64,000 nt of DNA, taken from NCBI GenBank assembly GCA_030248065.1, contig JASAMV010005088.1:1-64000 (forward strand), read 5' to 3'. Position 1 is the first letter of the stretch. Every line of letters starts with the position of its first letter. The translations under genes and the position numbers were made by a program. Shown here one piece after another: positions 49,801 through 60,049 of the stretch. Origin of the DNA: Rhynchonema sp. JSB1_4 (taxonomy: Eukaryota; Nematoda; Chromadorea; Monhysterida; Xyalidae). The notes beneath the pieces were generated by a model. That model was given only the letters and a program-made list of their open reading frames with translations. It ran no database searches and was not told the DNA's origin.

Positions 49801-50683
49801 ACGTTGTTTTTGAAATGGTGGAAAAGATGCTTCTTGCATGCTGGGCGAACAATTATAGTATTTCCTTATTATAAGGAAGGAAAGGAAAGTCAAAGGAAGC
49901 CGTGTCAACGTTGTAACCAAACTCCTATGTAGCTGAGGTCGAAATTCCACGACTCCCGTTGAAAATGCAACGAAAGAGAAATCACACGTGACATGCACGC
50001 CGCCGACGTCACCAGAAGCCTGAAACATTGTTTCGTGCGCTGGCTTCTTTCGTTTCGCGTGACGTCTGATTTCTCTTTCTTTGCATTTTCAAGGTGAATC
50101 GCACAATTTCGACCTTAGCTAGGAGCAACTGGAACGCACGTTGAGTGGGTGTTTGGACCAATGTAATAAGGAAAGACTATACAATGTATTCTCGCTGTAT
50201 GGGGCCACTTTCGCGCGCCCTGTCCACTCAGCACTGTAGGTAGCCAAAATGAGAAGAGCGAGAACCAGACCGTGCCAAAAGAAGCTGGGTGTTTTGTACG
50301 TACGGAGCGAGACGTGAGCGGATCGGGACGCACGCCCGCTGCGACGCGTTCCAAAGTAGCCTCATACAGCGATCGTCACTGTACAGGTATATTGTACGTT
50401 GTACAATTTTACAGCAGCCTCCAAAGTTCACAAAACATATTCTCAATCAAAAAATCACCCGCCCACACTCGACTCCAACACAGGTATAATTGTATTGTCA
50501 GGGTGTGTCATCGACAGATTCAATGCGACCAGCACTGATGACGTCAAGCAAATCAACCAGTACGATTACGTGTTCATCGGATCGGGCGTCATTTTGCTGA
50601 TCTCTTCCAGTCTGATGATCTGCGTCTGTTCATGTTTCAAAATAAATTATTGGCGAAAAAAATCAAGCGAGAAAAATCCCTGA
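46899..50683 (+). CDS. Monocarboxylate transporter (SLC16 family), 11 exons
   Basis: A plasma-membrane major-facilitator carrier, typically proton-coupled, for lactate, pyruvate and related acids. Exons 46899-47319, 47410-47559, 47629-47817, 47907-47995, 48132-48268, 48410-48510, 48852-48951, 49015-49193, 49257-49460, 49615-49740 and 50502-50683 keep phase throughout and give 625 residues. The diagnostic motif PDGGWGWVVVLGAFMIHV opens the first membrane segment. GIGYSLVYISALLSVSIHFE and ERKRALATGLTVCGAGVGTA match the TM4-5 region, FCVSNFLTSIAYNVPIFYLP the start of the second half, and LVMLFQGIGAVAGPPIGG the late helices. The N-terminus has two near-identical VTNRKSSKS segments, possibly phosphorylated. 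The central cytoplasmic loop (exons 5-7) is long, and its exon borders were chosen by phase. The substrate is not predictable. The last intron holds an inverted-repeat element. Confidence 0.9.
49931..50120. repeat. Inverted-repeat element in transporter intron
   Basis: Starts AGCTGAGGTCGAAATT and ends AATTTCGACCTTAGCT; the inner arms (GAAAATGCAACGAAAGAGAA against the complementary CTCTTTCTTTGCATTTTC) extend the complementarity to about 60 bp. About 190 bp in total. MITE-like; target duplication not clear. Confidence 0.78.
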
Positions 50684-51421
50684 ACCCGCATATATTTCAT
50701 TTTTTATCATGTACACTATCATAGTTTAACCATCATTGATTATAGATTCTTGTGACGAGGGCTCATGTTTACGGATGCTGCGTTGGTATACAAATTCACA
50801 TATCTGACTGATGTTATGTCAATTGATCATCTGCAACGGATCTCTAAGTGGTTTCGCTATGATATCTAAAAGCTGTGTTCTTCGCTTTGTTTCTTTTGTT
50901 CTGACGTTGTCAACCTGGACAACACAACGAAAAAACAGAGGCGAACCCCGCCCAGGCCGTTCACCCATTGTTCCTCCACCCGTTGCTGACGCAATTAAAG
51001 AGAAAAACAATTTTTCGGACGGAGGACAGCAGAGATCGGAAACGGGCCGGGTAAAGTCGGCCCGGCCCGGCCCGGTCGGCGAAAAGTCCGGCCCGGCCCG
51101 GCCCGGTGGAGGGCTGCAGGTCGGCCCGGCCCGGCCCGTTTTGGCTTGAGGTCGGCCCGGCCCGGCCCGGCCCGGTCAGCCAATTTTCAAGGGCTGAAAA
51201 CTAAAAAAGTCCAAAAAGCTGAAAAAAATTCGAAAATTTTCTGCAGAATACTTGTTTTCACTGGTTGGTACGGCTGGGGCTGGGGGGAAGGGTAGGTAGG
51301 TAGATTGACGCGCCATCCTGATGCAGTACGTAAGTCGCCGCCCCGGTTGGTTAGTAGGTATGGTTAGTATGGTATAATTTTTGCTCAAAATGGTTTAAAA
51401 TCGGTATTTTTCACTCCATAT

Positions 51422-51887
51422 CAGGGTAGTACTTGGGGGGGGGGGGGTGGGGGGCCCCCCCCCAAATTCATCTATCTATCGTCAACACTTTTTGATTTCA
51501 TCTATCTATCGTCAACACTTGTGGGCAAATCTATCTATCGTCAACAAATTCTGGGAACAATCTATCTATCGTCAACACATTTCGACCCCAAAATGGGCAT
51601 TTTTGCCTCAAAATGGCTCAAAATTGGTATTTTTGTCCCAAATAGGCAAAAAATCGCGGATTTAGTACATCTAAGTGCATTTTCATTAATATTTACACAT
51701 TATTACCTACTTAGTACACCATGCTGTACCTTGATTTTTGGCGACCCCCCCCCCCCACCATCTATCTATCGTCAACAAGTTTGGGTCGACCCCCCCCCAG
51801 ATTTCGGACTTGGGTCATCTATCTATCGTCAACACATTTCGGGTCCCAATCTATCTATCGTCAACACCCTGACCAAGTACTACACTG
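51422..51887. mobile_element. hAT-like MITE family A, full copy nested in E
   Basis: Begins CAGGGTAGTACTTGG and ends CCAAGTACTACACTG, with perfect 8-bp duplication CTCCATAT at 51414-51421 and 51888-51895. The interior carries multiple copies of ATCTATCTATCGTCAACA and poly-G/poly-C runs. Nested within element E, so it inserted later. Confidence 0.93.
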
Positions 51888-52027
51888 CTCCATATAGGTG
51901 AAAAATCGCGCGTGACGCGCGAAATGAGCGCTTAAGAGTACATTCTCATCAATATGTAGACATAAATTCCCGGACGACTCCCCCCAGCTCGGCCGGTCGG
52001 TACTACAGTAGGTAGGTTGATTGCAGG

Positions 52028-52354
52028 CAGTGTAGTTCCTGGGGGGGGGGGGGGGGGGGCCCCCCCCCCCGCCCGCCGCCCCCCCCCCGCCGCGCCGCCC
52101 CCCCCCCCCCCCCCGCCCGGCCCGCCCCCCCCCCCCCCCCCCCTTTTGCAAGCGTTGGATTCTTGAAATTTTTTTCTTCCACCCATTTTTTCCAAAAAAA
52201 GGTAAAAATAGGTCAAATTTTCTACCTCAAAAAGTGACTTTGTCCTTAATTTGGGTCTTCCCCCCCCCCTTCCCCTCCAGGGAGGTACACTAACCGCCGC
52301 AGGGAAAAAAGGGGTAGGTACACTAACCGCCGCGCCGGACCAGGAACTACACTG
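52028..52354. mobile_element. hAT-like MITE family B, copy nested in E
   Basis: Begins CAGTGTAGTTCCTGG and ends CCAGGAACTACACTG, flanked by the perfect 8-bp duplication ATTGCAGG (52020-52027 and 52355-52362). Contains a long G/C homopolymer block and a CACTAACCGCCGCGCC stretch near its right end. Also younger than E. Confidence 0.93.
52041..52143. repeat. Poly-G/poly-C block inside element B
   Basis: About 100 bp almost entirely of G then C runs. It is potentially G-quadruplex or hairpin forming and liable to sequencing or assembly error, so its exact length should not be trusted. Confidence 0.85.
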
Positions 52355-52747
52355 ATTGCAGGCAGGCTTTTTTGGTGGTACAGTAGGTTGATTGCTGCAA
52401 AGCAAAGGCCTGGGTATGGGTAGCTACTGCTTCTTTCTTCAAAACGATGACTGAAAAGATCAAGAACTAGGAAATGTTATTGCGCGAAGCGCAAAAATTT
52501 TGAAAATTTTGGTTCAAAAAATGGTAATTTCGTTCAAATTTAGGCATACCGGGCCGGGCTGCTCGGCCCGGCCCGGCCCGGTCCCCCCAAATCTCCGGCC
52601 CGGCCCGGCCCGGCCCGGTCGACCAACTCCAAAATCGCGGCCCGGCCCGTTTCCGATCTCTGGAGGACAGGACACCCCCCACACCGCAGAAAAGTAGAGC
52701 GTCGCGTCTCGCGTGAACTGTGAAACTGACCGAAGCGTTGGCTAACG

Positions 52748-52824
52748 ATGGCGGCGATGTCATCCGAAAACAGCACGTGTGGAATTTGCGGTGAAGACAT
52801 ATCCAAAAATGAATCGGTCAGTCA
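52748..52824 (+). CDS. Probable first exon of an unidentified zinc-binding protein
   Basis: ATG opens 25 codons including STCGICGEDISKNESVS, ending at a consensus donor (CA/GTGAGT). The CxxC pair suggests the first half of a small zinc knuckle, RING or LIM-type site. A possible next exon begins at 52847 (pyrimidine tract ending GTCCAG) but runs into the miniature element at 52882 and transposon-derived DNA. The exon at 56396-56583 may be the 3' end of the same gene, making 52825-56395 one transposon-filled intron region. This is inference. Confidence 0.45.
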
Positions 52825-52881
52825 GTGAGTTTTTTTCCTTGTCCAGGATGACTTGTGTCTCGCCGCCGCCGGCCTCCGGCT

Positions 52882-52952
52882 CAGGGTAGTACTTGGGGGG
52901 GGGGCTACTCCCAATCTATCTATCGTCAACACCCTGACCAAGTACTACACTG
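52882..52952. mobile_element. 71-bp miniature copy of family A
   Basis: Retains both family A ends (CAGGGTAGTACTTGG and CCAAGTACTACACTG) and a single ATCTATCTATCGTCAACA unit, and is flanked by the perfect 8-bp duplication CTCCGGCT (52874-52881 and 52953-52960). An internally deleted derivative that was evidently mobilised as such. Confidence 0.93.
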
Positions 52953-53308
52953 CTCCGGCTCGGTCCGATTTGAAAGTCCAAAATCGCGGCCCGGTGGTGT
53001 GGTTGGGGGGAAGGGGGGCTACCACCCTCCTGGTGTCCGGTATCTTGATTTTTTCACACAGGAGTAGAGTACCTATCCGGTATCCTGAATGACTTTTTGT
53101 CCAAGAAGGGGTATCCGACCCTCATTCCGGAAACCGTAAAAATCGCCCATTTTTACTTCCCTCCAAAAGGCTCAAAATCGTTTGCTGGCGCAAGCATAAC
53201 CACAAAATGACCATTTTTTGCGCTTCCCACACCGATTTTGCTCAATTATCCTCTAAAAATTTGATGTTTTTTGAACAACCCCCCTCGAGCGCTACCCCCT
53301 AGCCCCCA

Positions 53309-54139
53309 CAGTGTAATGGCAGGCCCATGTGCGGGAAGTAAGTATAATGCGGGGTTGGGACCGCGGAAGCGTGAGAGGTATGATTTTGGTCACTCAAAAA
53401 GGCAAAAAAACGTGATACAATATTGGCCAAAAAAGAGGTAAAAGCAGTAGTTTTTCCAACTTTTCGCCGAAAATCGCCTAAAAAGGGGTACTATGGGTGC
53501 GTTGCGTTTGCGATTTTTGGGAAAATAAGGTCGAAAAACAACAATCTTTGCCTTGAAAAGGTATGCAATTGCTTGTGAGAGGTATGAGAGGTGAGAGTTG
53601 TGACAATGGCGTGGCATGGCAGGCAGGCATAGTAGTGGCAGGGGGGTTGCCCCCCTCTCGGTACTTACCTACCACAGTACCCGAGGAGGGTTGGGGGGGG
53701 TTGAGTACTTACCTCTCACAACTCCAAATCATACCTCTCACAAGCAATTTTATACCTTTTTATATACTTGCGGGCCGGAAAAAAAACCGTTTTTTTTCCG
53801 GAAAAAAAACGAAAAAAAAAACTTTTTTTTCCGAATTTTCAAAAAATAAAAAAAAAAAAAAAAAAATTCAAACAAAAAATATACCTTTTTAAGGCGAAAA
53901 TCGGTGTTTTTCGACCTTATTTTCCCAAAAATCGCAAGTCCACCCATTATACCTATTTTTAGGCGATTTTCGGCGAAAATTTGGAAAAAGTACTATTTTT
54001 TCCTCATTTTTTGGTAAAAAATGTATTACAAAAACGGTGTTTTTTCGCCTTTTTGGCTGACCAAAATCATACCTCTCACGCTTCCGGTCCCAACCCCGCA
54101 TCATACTTACCTCCCACACATGGGCCTGCCACTACACTG
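53309..54139. mobile_element. Putative TIR element C
   Basis: The ends CAGTGTAATGGCAGGCCCAT and its reverse complement ATGGGCCTGCCACTACACTG are the tips of inverted arms of about 90 bp that also share CTTCCGGTCCCAACCCCGC. Flanking 8-mers do not match, so the target duplication has decayed or one end belongs to another copy. The interior has A- and T-rich runs and an internal second inverted arrangement near 53550-53750. Confidence 0.75.
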
Positions 54140-55868
54140 ATGGCAGGTATAGCAAAAACGCCGATTTTGAGTCAAAAATATCTATTTTGGGGTCGATTGT
54201 TGTTGACGATAGATAGATTGTGTTGTACCCGGAATTTGTTGACGATAGATAGATTAGCCCATAAGTGTTGACGATAAATAGATGAAATCAAAAAGTGTTG
54301 ACGATAGGTAGGGTTAGAAATCGGGGGGTACCCGACAGCCGACACCCGACATCTGAAAATACCCGACACCCGACATTTGAGAAAAAAGCCGACACCCGAC
54401 AGTTCCAAAAAAAACCGACACCCGACATCTAGTTTTTGGAAAAAAACCGACACCCGACACCTGTTTTTGGACCAAAAACAGGCAACTTTTTGCTCCTTCG
54501 CACTATTAGTGCAATTTTTTGGATCAAGTGACTAAATTCAAGTATTTTCACACAAAATAAACACCAAAATGACACATTCTGCGTCTTCGGAAAGATTTGG
54601 TTCGAAGAAAATTTTCCCTCAAAATTCTTTTCTCGGCAAAACTGATGTTTTGAACCGTAAGTGTCGTATGTCGGCTGTCGGGTGTCGGGTCCCAAAAAAA
54701 CCGACACCCGACACCTGGAGGCACCCGACACCTACACTTTTTTGGCACCCGACGCCCGACACCCGACATCTCTCTAGCCCAGCCCACACCCCCTCAAGTA
54801 CTACCCTGAAAATGGGTGTTTTTGACTTCGGGACTTCCTTAAGTAGTAGTGGTACCAGAGGCACTGTAGTGGCTGGGGGGGCGGGGATTTCCCCCTAAGG
54901 GGTATCTACCTGTTGTGGAGTCAACCCTTAGGGAGGGATGGCGAAAAAGCGTATATATATGGAGCCAACCCCTTATCGGTCATGTCATGCTGTATTCGCA
55001 ATGCCCACCCACCATGGCTGCATGAAGAATTTTTAATGCCCATTCCCAGCCCAGGCTGTTCTCCGACACTATCTTGATCTGCACAAAAGTTTCCGCCTGA
55101 TGGCGTGCAAGTCGAAAAAATGCTGTTATCATCTGTTCGATTTTCGGCCAGATTTCGAAGAGCACGTTTATGGGTTTCACAACGGTTGGTTTGGTTGGTT
55201 GCTTTGGCTTTGTTTGCTGGCGTAGCTTAAACTTGAGGTACATTTTATAGAACGCGCATCGTAAATTGCACATTATCAGTGATAATGAAAATACCGTTTT
55301 CTTCGTGGCCCGGAAAAATACGGTTTTATTTTTCCGGAAATTTTTCCAAGTGATAACTTTTGGGAACATGGTTTTCTTTCTTTGCACACCTAACTCTCGG
55401 GAAAATCAGGCACCGGCCCCGAAAAATACCGTCGCCTCCTGTTGGTAAATTCGTATTATATTTTTTGCATTCTTTCGCTATCCGAAGTTGCTCGCCTCTA
55501 GTTTGAGATTGCTGGGACGAGCAACACTTTTGTTTTGAGAGGAGACAGTCGAAACAAAACATGGCGACTTCAAATGAAACCGAAGTTGACTGCCTGAAGC
55601 GTTTAAAACTTTGAAAATTGTCAAAACAGCAAAAGAATGCATCACTGAACGTCAAATGTACACTCAACAACTGGCATATGCAAACTACAGCATCAGTAGT
55701 TTTAAACGGCATTTGGAAAACAAACATCAAACACAATATGTGCAATTTATAAAATGACGCTGATCTTATTTTTTCTTTCCTCCGCCAAATATCTGACACC
55801 CAAACAAAAAAGCACCCGACACCCAAACACCAAAAAAACCCAAACACAAACACCCAAACACTGAAAGG
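54140..55868. repeat. Mosaic of transposon fragments and CCGACACC-type repeats
   Basis: Reverse-strand family A units (TGTTGACGATAGATAGAT) occur at about 54195-54310, followed by runs of the octamer-like CCGACACC at about 54336-54470 and 54660-54775, and a family-A-like end (CTCAAGTACTACCCTG) near 54797. From about 54950 to 55780 the sequence is less repetitive; minus-strand ORFs there show no recognised domain. Near 55790-55862 are ACCCAAACAC repeats. These read as degraded nested insertions. Confidence 0.65.
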
Positions 55869-56225
55869 CAGTGTTGTTCCTGGTCCGGCGCGGCGGTTAG
55901 TGGACCTACCCGTTTTTTCCGTGCGGCGGTCAGTGTACCTCCCTGGGGGGAAAGGGGAGGGGAAGACCCAAATTCAGGAAAAAGTCAGTTTTTGAGGTGG
56001 AAAATTTGTCCGATTTTTTTCCCTTTTTGGAAAAAATTCTCCATAAAAAGGGTATTTTGGCGACTTTTGACAACATCGACCTAAAAATCACCCATTTTAG
56101 GGCTAAAAATGCCCATTTTAGGCCAAAAAATGCCTATTTTGGGCAAAAGTTGAGGCGGTTAGTGTACCTGGCGCGGCGGTTAGTGCACCTTAGGGGGGAC
56201 CCCCTCCCCCCCAGGAACTACACTG
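55869..56225. mobile_element. hAT-like MITE family B, second copy
   Basis: Begins CAGTGTTGTTCCTGG and ends CCAGGAACTACACTG, with perfect 8-bp duplication CTGAAAGG (55861-55868 and 56226-56233). Inverted relative to the copy at 52028: its GCGCGGCGGTTAGTG stretch lies at the left end. Confidence 0.92.
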
Positions 56226-56395
56226 CTGAAAGGGACCCGTCTCCCAAACCCAACCCCTACAGTTGCCGCACCATAATTATCACCATCCTTTTCTATTGCA
56301 AGGTGTTTCCTTTCACTTTTGTAACTGTCCTGTGTGCCCCAACGTAATATCGCAACGAAACACTCAGACTCAATGATGACTGTTTCTCCACTCAG

Positions 56396-56583
56396 GCACA
56401 TGTCACGGTGCGACGTATCAGCTTGCGGTCGACTGCGACGAACAAACGGCCGAAACACGAAAGTCACAGTTGCTCAGGATCCTCTATCACCTTCGCGATG
56501 CACATCATATTTCAGCCGATGTTGTTATCAGAGACACCTTCCTGCCTGAAGATCTCATGGCTCAGATCAATTACACCGCGTAG
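56396..56583 (+). CDS. 3'-terminal exon of an unidentified gene
   Basis: Follows a good acceptor (TTTCTCCACTCAG) and encodes about 62 residues to TAG: a start with CHGATYQLAVDCDEQ, a helical basic-leucine stretch (KSQLLRILYHLRDAHHI) and an end with FLPEDLMAQINYTA. The composition is convincingly protein-like, but I do not recognise the family. It ends 303 bp before the SEC12 start. It may belong with the CxxC exon at 52748. Confidence 0.5.
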
Positions 56584-56886
56584 TTTTTTGGCCGCGATTG
56601 TCTGTATGTGTATATAATGTGCATACGTAAATGCCGCAATTGAATTATTGGTTCTTTGTAATGTTCCGTTCCGTTGGTGATACGGTACGTTTTTTTTGAT
56701 AGTTTGCCTGACAAGCTATCGGTCTGGGATAAAACGGTTTTCATCTGCATGCCGTGCGCAATGTAACTCAAATCGTTGTGATTACGACCGACTGGTGCAT
56801 TTTTTGCGCTTGCGTATCTTGTGTTCGACTCATCAGGCACAGTTTCCAACCATTTTTATGTCAGATAAGCTTCAGTTTGGCCCACA

Positions 56887-59556
56887 ATGGGTCAGGCGGC
56901 GTCCAAATCCTATGTTCTCACACGAACCGAGGCACCGCCGTATTGTGTTCGATGTGTGGGTGGATCGCATTTGCTCATTGCTGGTTGGTTGGTGTGTTCA
57001 GTTGAATCGGCAACACTTGAAAAGATTGCTTTCATCCTGCAGTTGCATTGTCAGGCAAACTGGATTTATTTTCCATGGCGTTGTCACGTCGCTTAGTGTT
57101 TGACTTGTATTCGAAATTGTGCCAAAATAGCCTTTAGCTGCGTATTTTTGTGCGCGTGAGAAAATTTGCGCGAATTTGACCATTTTGGTGCACCCAAGCC
57201 GCCTACTATTTTCTGTTTTTTACGAATCCGTATAAACCGCCACAAGCTCTCGCTCGACACAGGCGGTGGTGGCGCGGCGAAGACTGGCGTGCGCAATTCA
57301 ATCGACATTTATTCATTCGAAGTGGTCAACCCGAGCCCTCACGACCAAGACAATAACAACGGCAATGAGATGCAGGTGAAACTGATCAAAGTGCACTCGT
57401 TCGACACACAAACACGCGCCACCATGAATCTGGATGTACGACCAATTCTGGACACTTCGGCTGTGGTCAATGGCAGTGCGACGAACGCGTCTGACTTTGT
57501 CATCGCCTGTGGACAGGTGGGTGCAGTAATGTAATCAGGGGGAACGATTGGCTTGGACACACACACACTCATGGACATCAACTCAGGTCAGGCGAGAATC
57601 GACATGACATACGGCAACGTTTGATGTGTTTCTTCTTGCCGCATTGCAGGACGACCAATGCCAACTCTATCGTGTCCGTTATGACGTCGTTTACACGATC
57701 GACGGCAAGCTGATCGCAAATCTGCTGCACGACCCGAGTTTGGTTGATATCGGACAGCAAAACAGCACCACCCAACAACAACCATTGCCTCGATCTCGCG
57801 GCAACATTGCGCGCGCACGAAAACTGGCGTTGGTGATCGAACCAGCCAGGTCGCCGTTCACGACCGATTTTGATGCGAAAGACGATCGCAAGAATAACAA
57901 TGGCGTCGGAAAGGGGCCGTCGATGGCGTTTCAGAAATGTTGTCGACTCGATCCGTCACCGAAACGGGCCTTTGTTGCGACCGGGGGAGCCGATGGGTGT
58001 TTGAGGTTAATTGGTTTTGTTTGTTTAATTCCTGTTGCGTTTTGTTCGATTTAGATGGGCTGGAAAGCTCAAAATCTCCTGAAATTTGCAGATGCCTGTC
58101 TATTCGTAGATCTTTCAGTCTTCATGGAACTGGAACACTGTTACACGCTCCATAGCCAATAAAGTAGAGTATTTTGCCTCATTTACGCTTAGTACTTCAC
58201 CCAATTCAATATGACGCTGTCCGCTGCCAGCATTATAGTCAATTGAACAAAAAAAATAGATGTGCGATGGCAGAAATAAGTTATTGAGGAGTTTTCCAGT
58301 GCCGTACCCCTCTACAGTTCGCTACTGACTGTAGCTCGTGTCTTAACTGAGTGCGTAATAAACTGAATTTCAATATCAAATTCCAAGATTATGGAACGCG
58401 CGCACGGCCGAACGACTGCGTGAGTTCCGATCGCACAAGGGCGACATCGATGACCTTGATGTTTCACCCGATGGATCGATTCTCATTTCAATCGGTCACG
58501 ACTCGAAAACCGTCATATGGCGCACTCAGGTGTGTCTTGTTTGAGTTGTCGTACCATTTTTCTGAGAAAGTTAGTTTTTGACTTTCCAGGACGGTGCTCT
58601 ACTTCACGATCTTCCCCTGCCGCCCGAAGTGGCGTCACAAGCGACCAAATATCGAAATCGATTGGTACGATTCACTTCATTAGGTGTGTCTACTATTTAT
58701 TTATTATTTTCATTTTTATTTTTATGTTTTTTAGCATTTTTCGCTTAGCATGACTATAATTGCATTTGCATCCAAAATAGCTTTGATACAAAATAGTGAC
58801 GTGACCACTGACCAGGGAGATCAAGTTCTATACCTGCCTGGCAGTATGTTTTCGTTGATTTTCACATGCTGGAGCGCTAAAGTTTTATTCACTTTTCAAT
58901 CCGAAATAATGTCGTAATGGTGAAACATTTTTGTGTTGAGGTGTGCGCAGTCAAGTGTTCGTCACGGCCACGGTGCCCATCCAGCGGGGCGGCAAACAAC
59001 AGAAATCGTACTTGTGTTTATGGGCATTCTCGATGCAAACCACGGCCGTGCGCTCAATTGTGGCCAGGGTCGCGTGTAATGAGGTGAGATTTGTTGTGTG
59101 TTTCGTTGGTGCATTTGGCATTCAAATTGGCAGATTGTATGCTGACTTTCTGCCCAGGTGATCTCTGCACTGGCCATCAGCATTGACGGCAACTTGACGT
59201 GCATCGGTACGCTGCAGGGCAGTGTCGGCATTTACGACACGCACGAAATGCATTTGTTGCGATATTTCCGCGAGAAACACGATATTTTCGTCACCGGTGT
59301 CGACTTTCTGCCTTCCAATGGATCCATGATTCAGGGTGCGACCCCAAAGGGCACCCCTTCGCAGGCCCCCAACCAGACGATGTTGCACCCCCTTGGTAGG
59401 CGTGTGCAGGCCGCGTGTGTCAGCATATCAGCTGACCAGAGCGTGCAATTGCATGTGCTGCCCTTTGACAAACAGGGGCTAATCACGTACAAATGGCTGA
59501 GATGGCTGTTGCTAACGATGCTGGTTTATGTGTTGCTCAAGGTTATGGGATTATAA
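56887..59556 (+). CDS. PREB: SEC12/PREB, ER guanine-nucleotide exchange factor for SAR1
   Basis: An ER-anchored WD40 protein that loads GTP onto SAR1 to start COPII vesicle formation. Exons 56887-56983, 57263-57516, 57650-58005, 58388-58529, 58590-58683, 58941-59083 and 59158-59556 join in phase to give 494 residues (vertebrate PREB about 417). The catalytic glycine loop GGGGAAKTGVRN begins at about residue 33, as in Sec12. It is followed by TRATMNLDV, propeller blades with ATGGADGCLRLWN and SHKGDIDDLDVSPDGS, then ALAISIDGNLTCIGTLQGSV, YDTHEMHLLRYFREKHDIFV and GVDFLPSNG. A single C-terminal membrane helix (LRWLLLTMLVYVLLKVMGL) ends the protein, giving the expected N-cytosolic topology. The extra length lies in Gln/Asn-rich linkers in the third exon. 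Confidence 0.93.
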
Positions 59557-59634
59557 TTGACACGGAGCTTTTTTGTTTGTAATGTATGGTAAAATTGGTT
59601 TTGATGTGAAGTGCTTGCTGGGCATGACAAATAA

Positions 59635-60049
59635 TTACCGTAAAAACCTAAATAGAAGGAGGGCTCTATTAACTCACTGACCCCATTTTGGAGGGCTCTA
59701 TTACGGGGGGCTCTATTCCGGGGGGGCCTCTATTAATTCACTGACCCGAACCTGAAAAAATTGTTCCTAGAAATACCCCCAAAAACCCCTAAAAAGGGGT
59801 TTGAAAGGATGTTTTTTCGCTTGTAATCACATTTATTCGTGTCTGTTCGTCAATAAGAGGCGTATTATGTGCTCTGAACGAACACAAACGTGCATAAATG
59901 TACCTGTGCACCACTATCAAGCCTTAATACACTACTGTATAGGGGATGTTACTTTGGGCGGGGGCTCTATTAATTCACTGACCCCCTTTTGGGGGGCTGT
60001 ATTACGGGGGGCTCTATTCCGGGGGGCTGTATTTAGGTTTTTACGGTAA
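59635..60049. mobile_element. TIR element with GGGCTCTATT repeats
   Basis: 415 bp. Ends TTACCGTAAAAACCTAAATA and reverse complement (TATTTAGGTTTTTACGGTAA). Both sub-terminal parts carry several copies of GGGGGGCTCTATT and CACTGACCCC. No coding sequence. The superfamily is unresolved; no clear flanking duplication. Confidence 0.85.

Larger units (their letters stand above)
51030..52662. mobile_element. GC-rich hAT-like element E, host of nested insertions
   Basis: Terminal inverted repeats CAGAGATCGGAAACGGGCC / GGCCCGTTTCCGATCTCTG and a perfect 8-bp duplication GAGGACAG at 51022-51029 and 52663-52670. Sub-terminal regions at both ends are long iterations of CGGCC. Removing element A (51422-51887) and element B (52028-52354) leaves about 840 bp of its own sequence. 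No transposase. The TIR and 8-bp duplication indicate a non-autonomous hAT element. Confidence 0.92.

Noticed and set aside
51030..56225. Search for transposase or reverse transcriptase in the repeat nest
   Set aside because: No catalytic motif or long coding frame was found on either strand; all elements appear non-autonomous.
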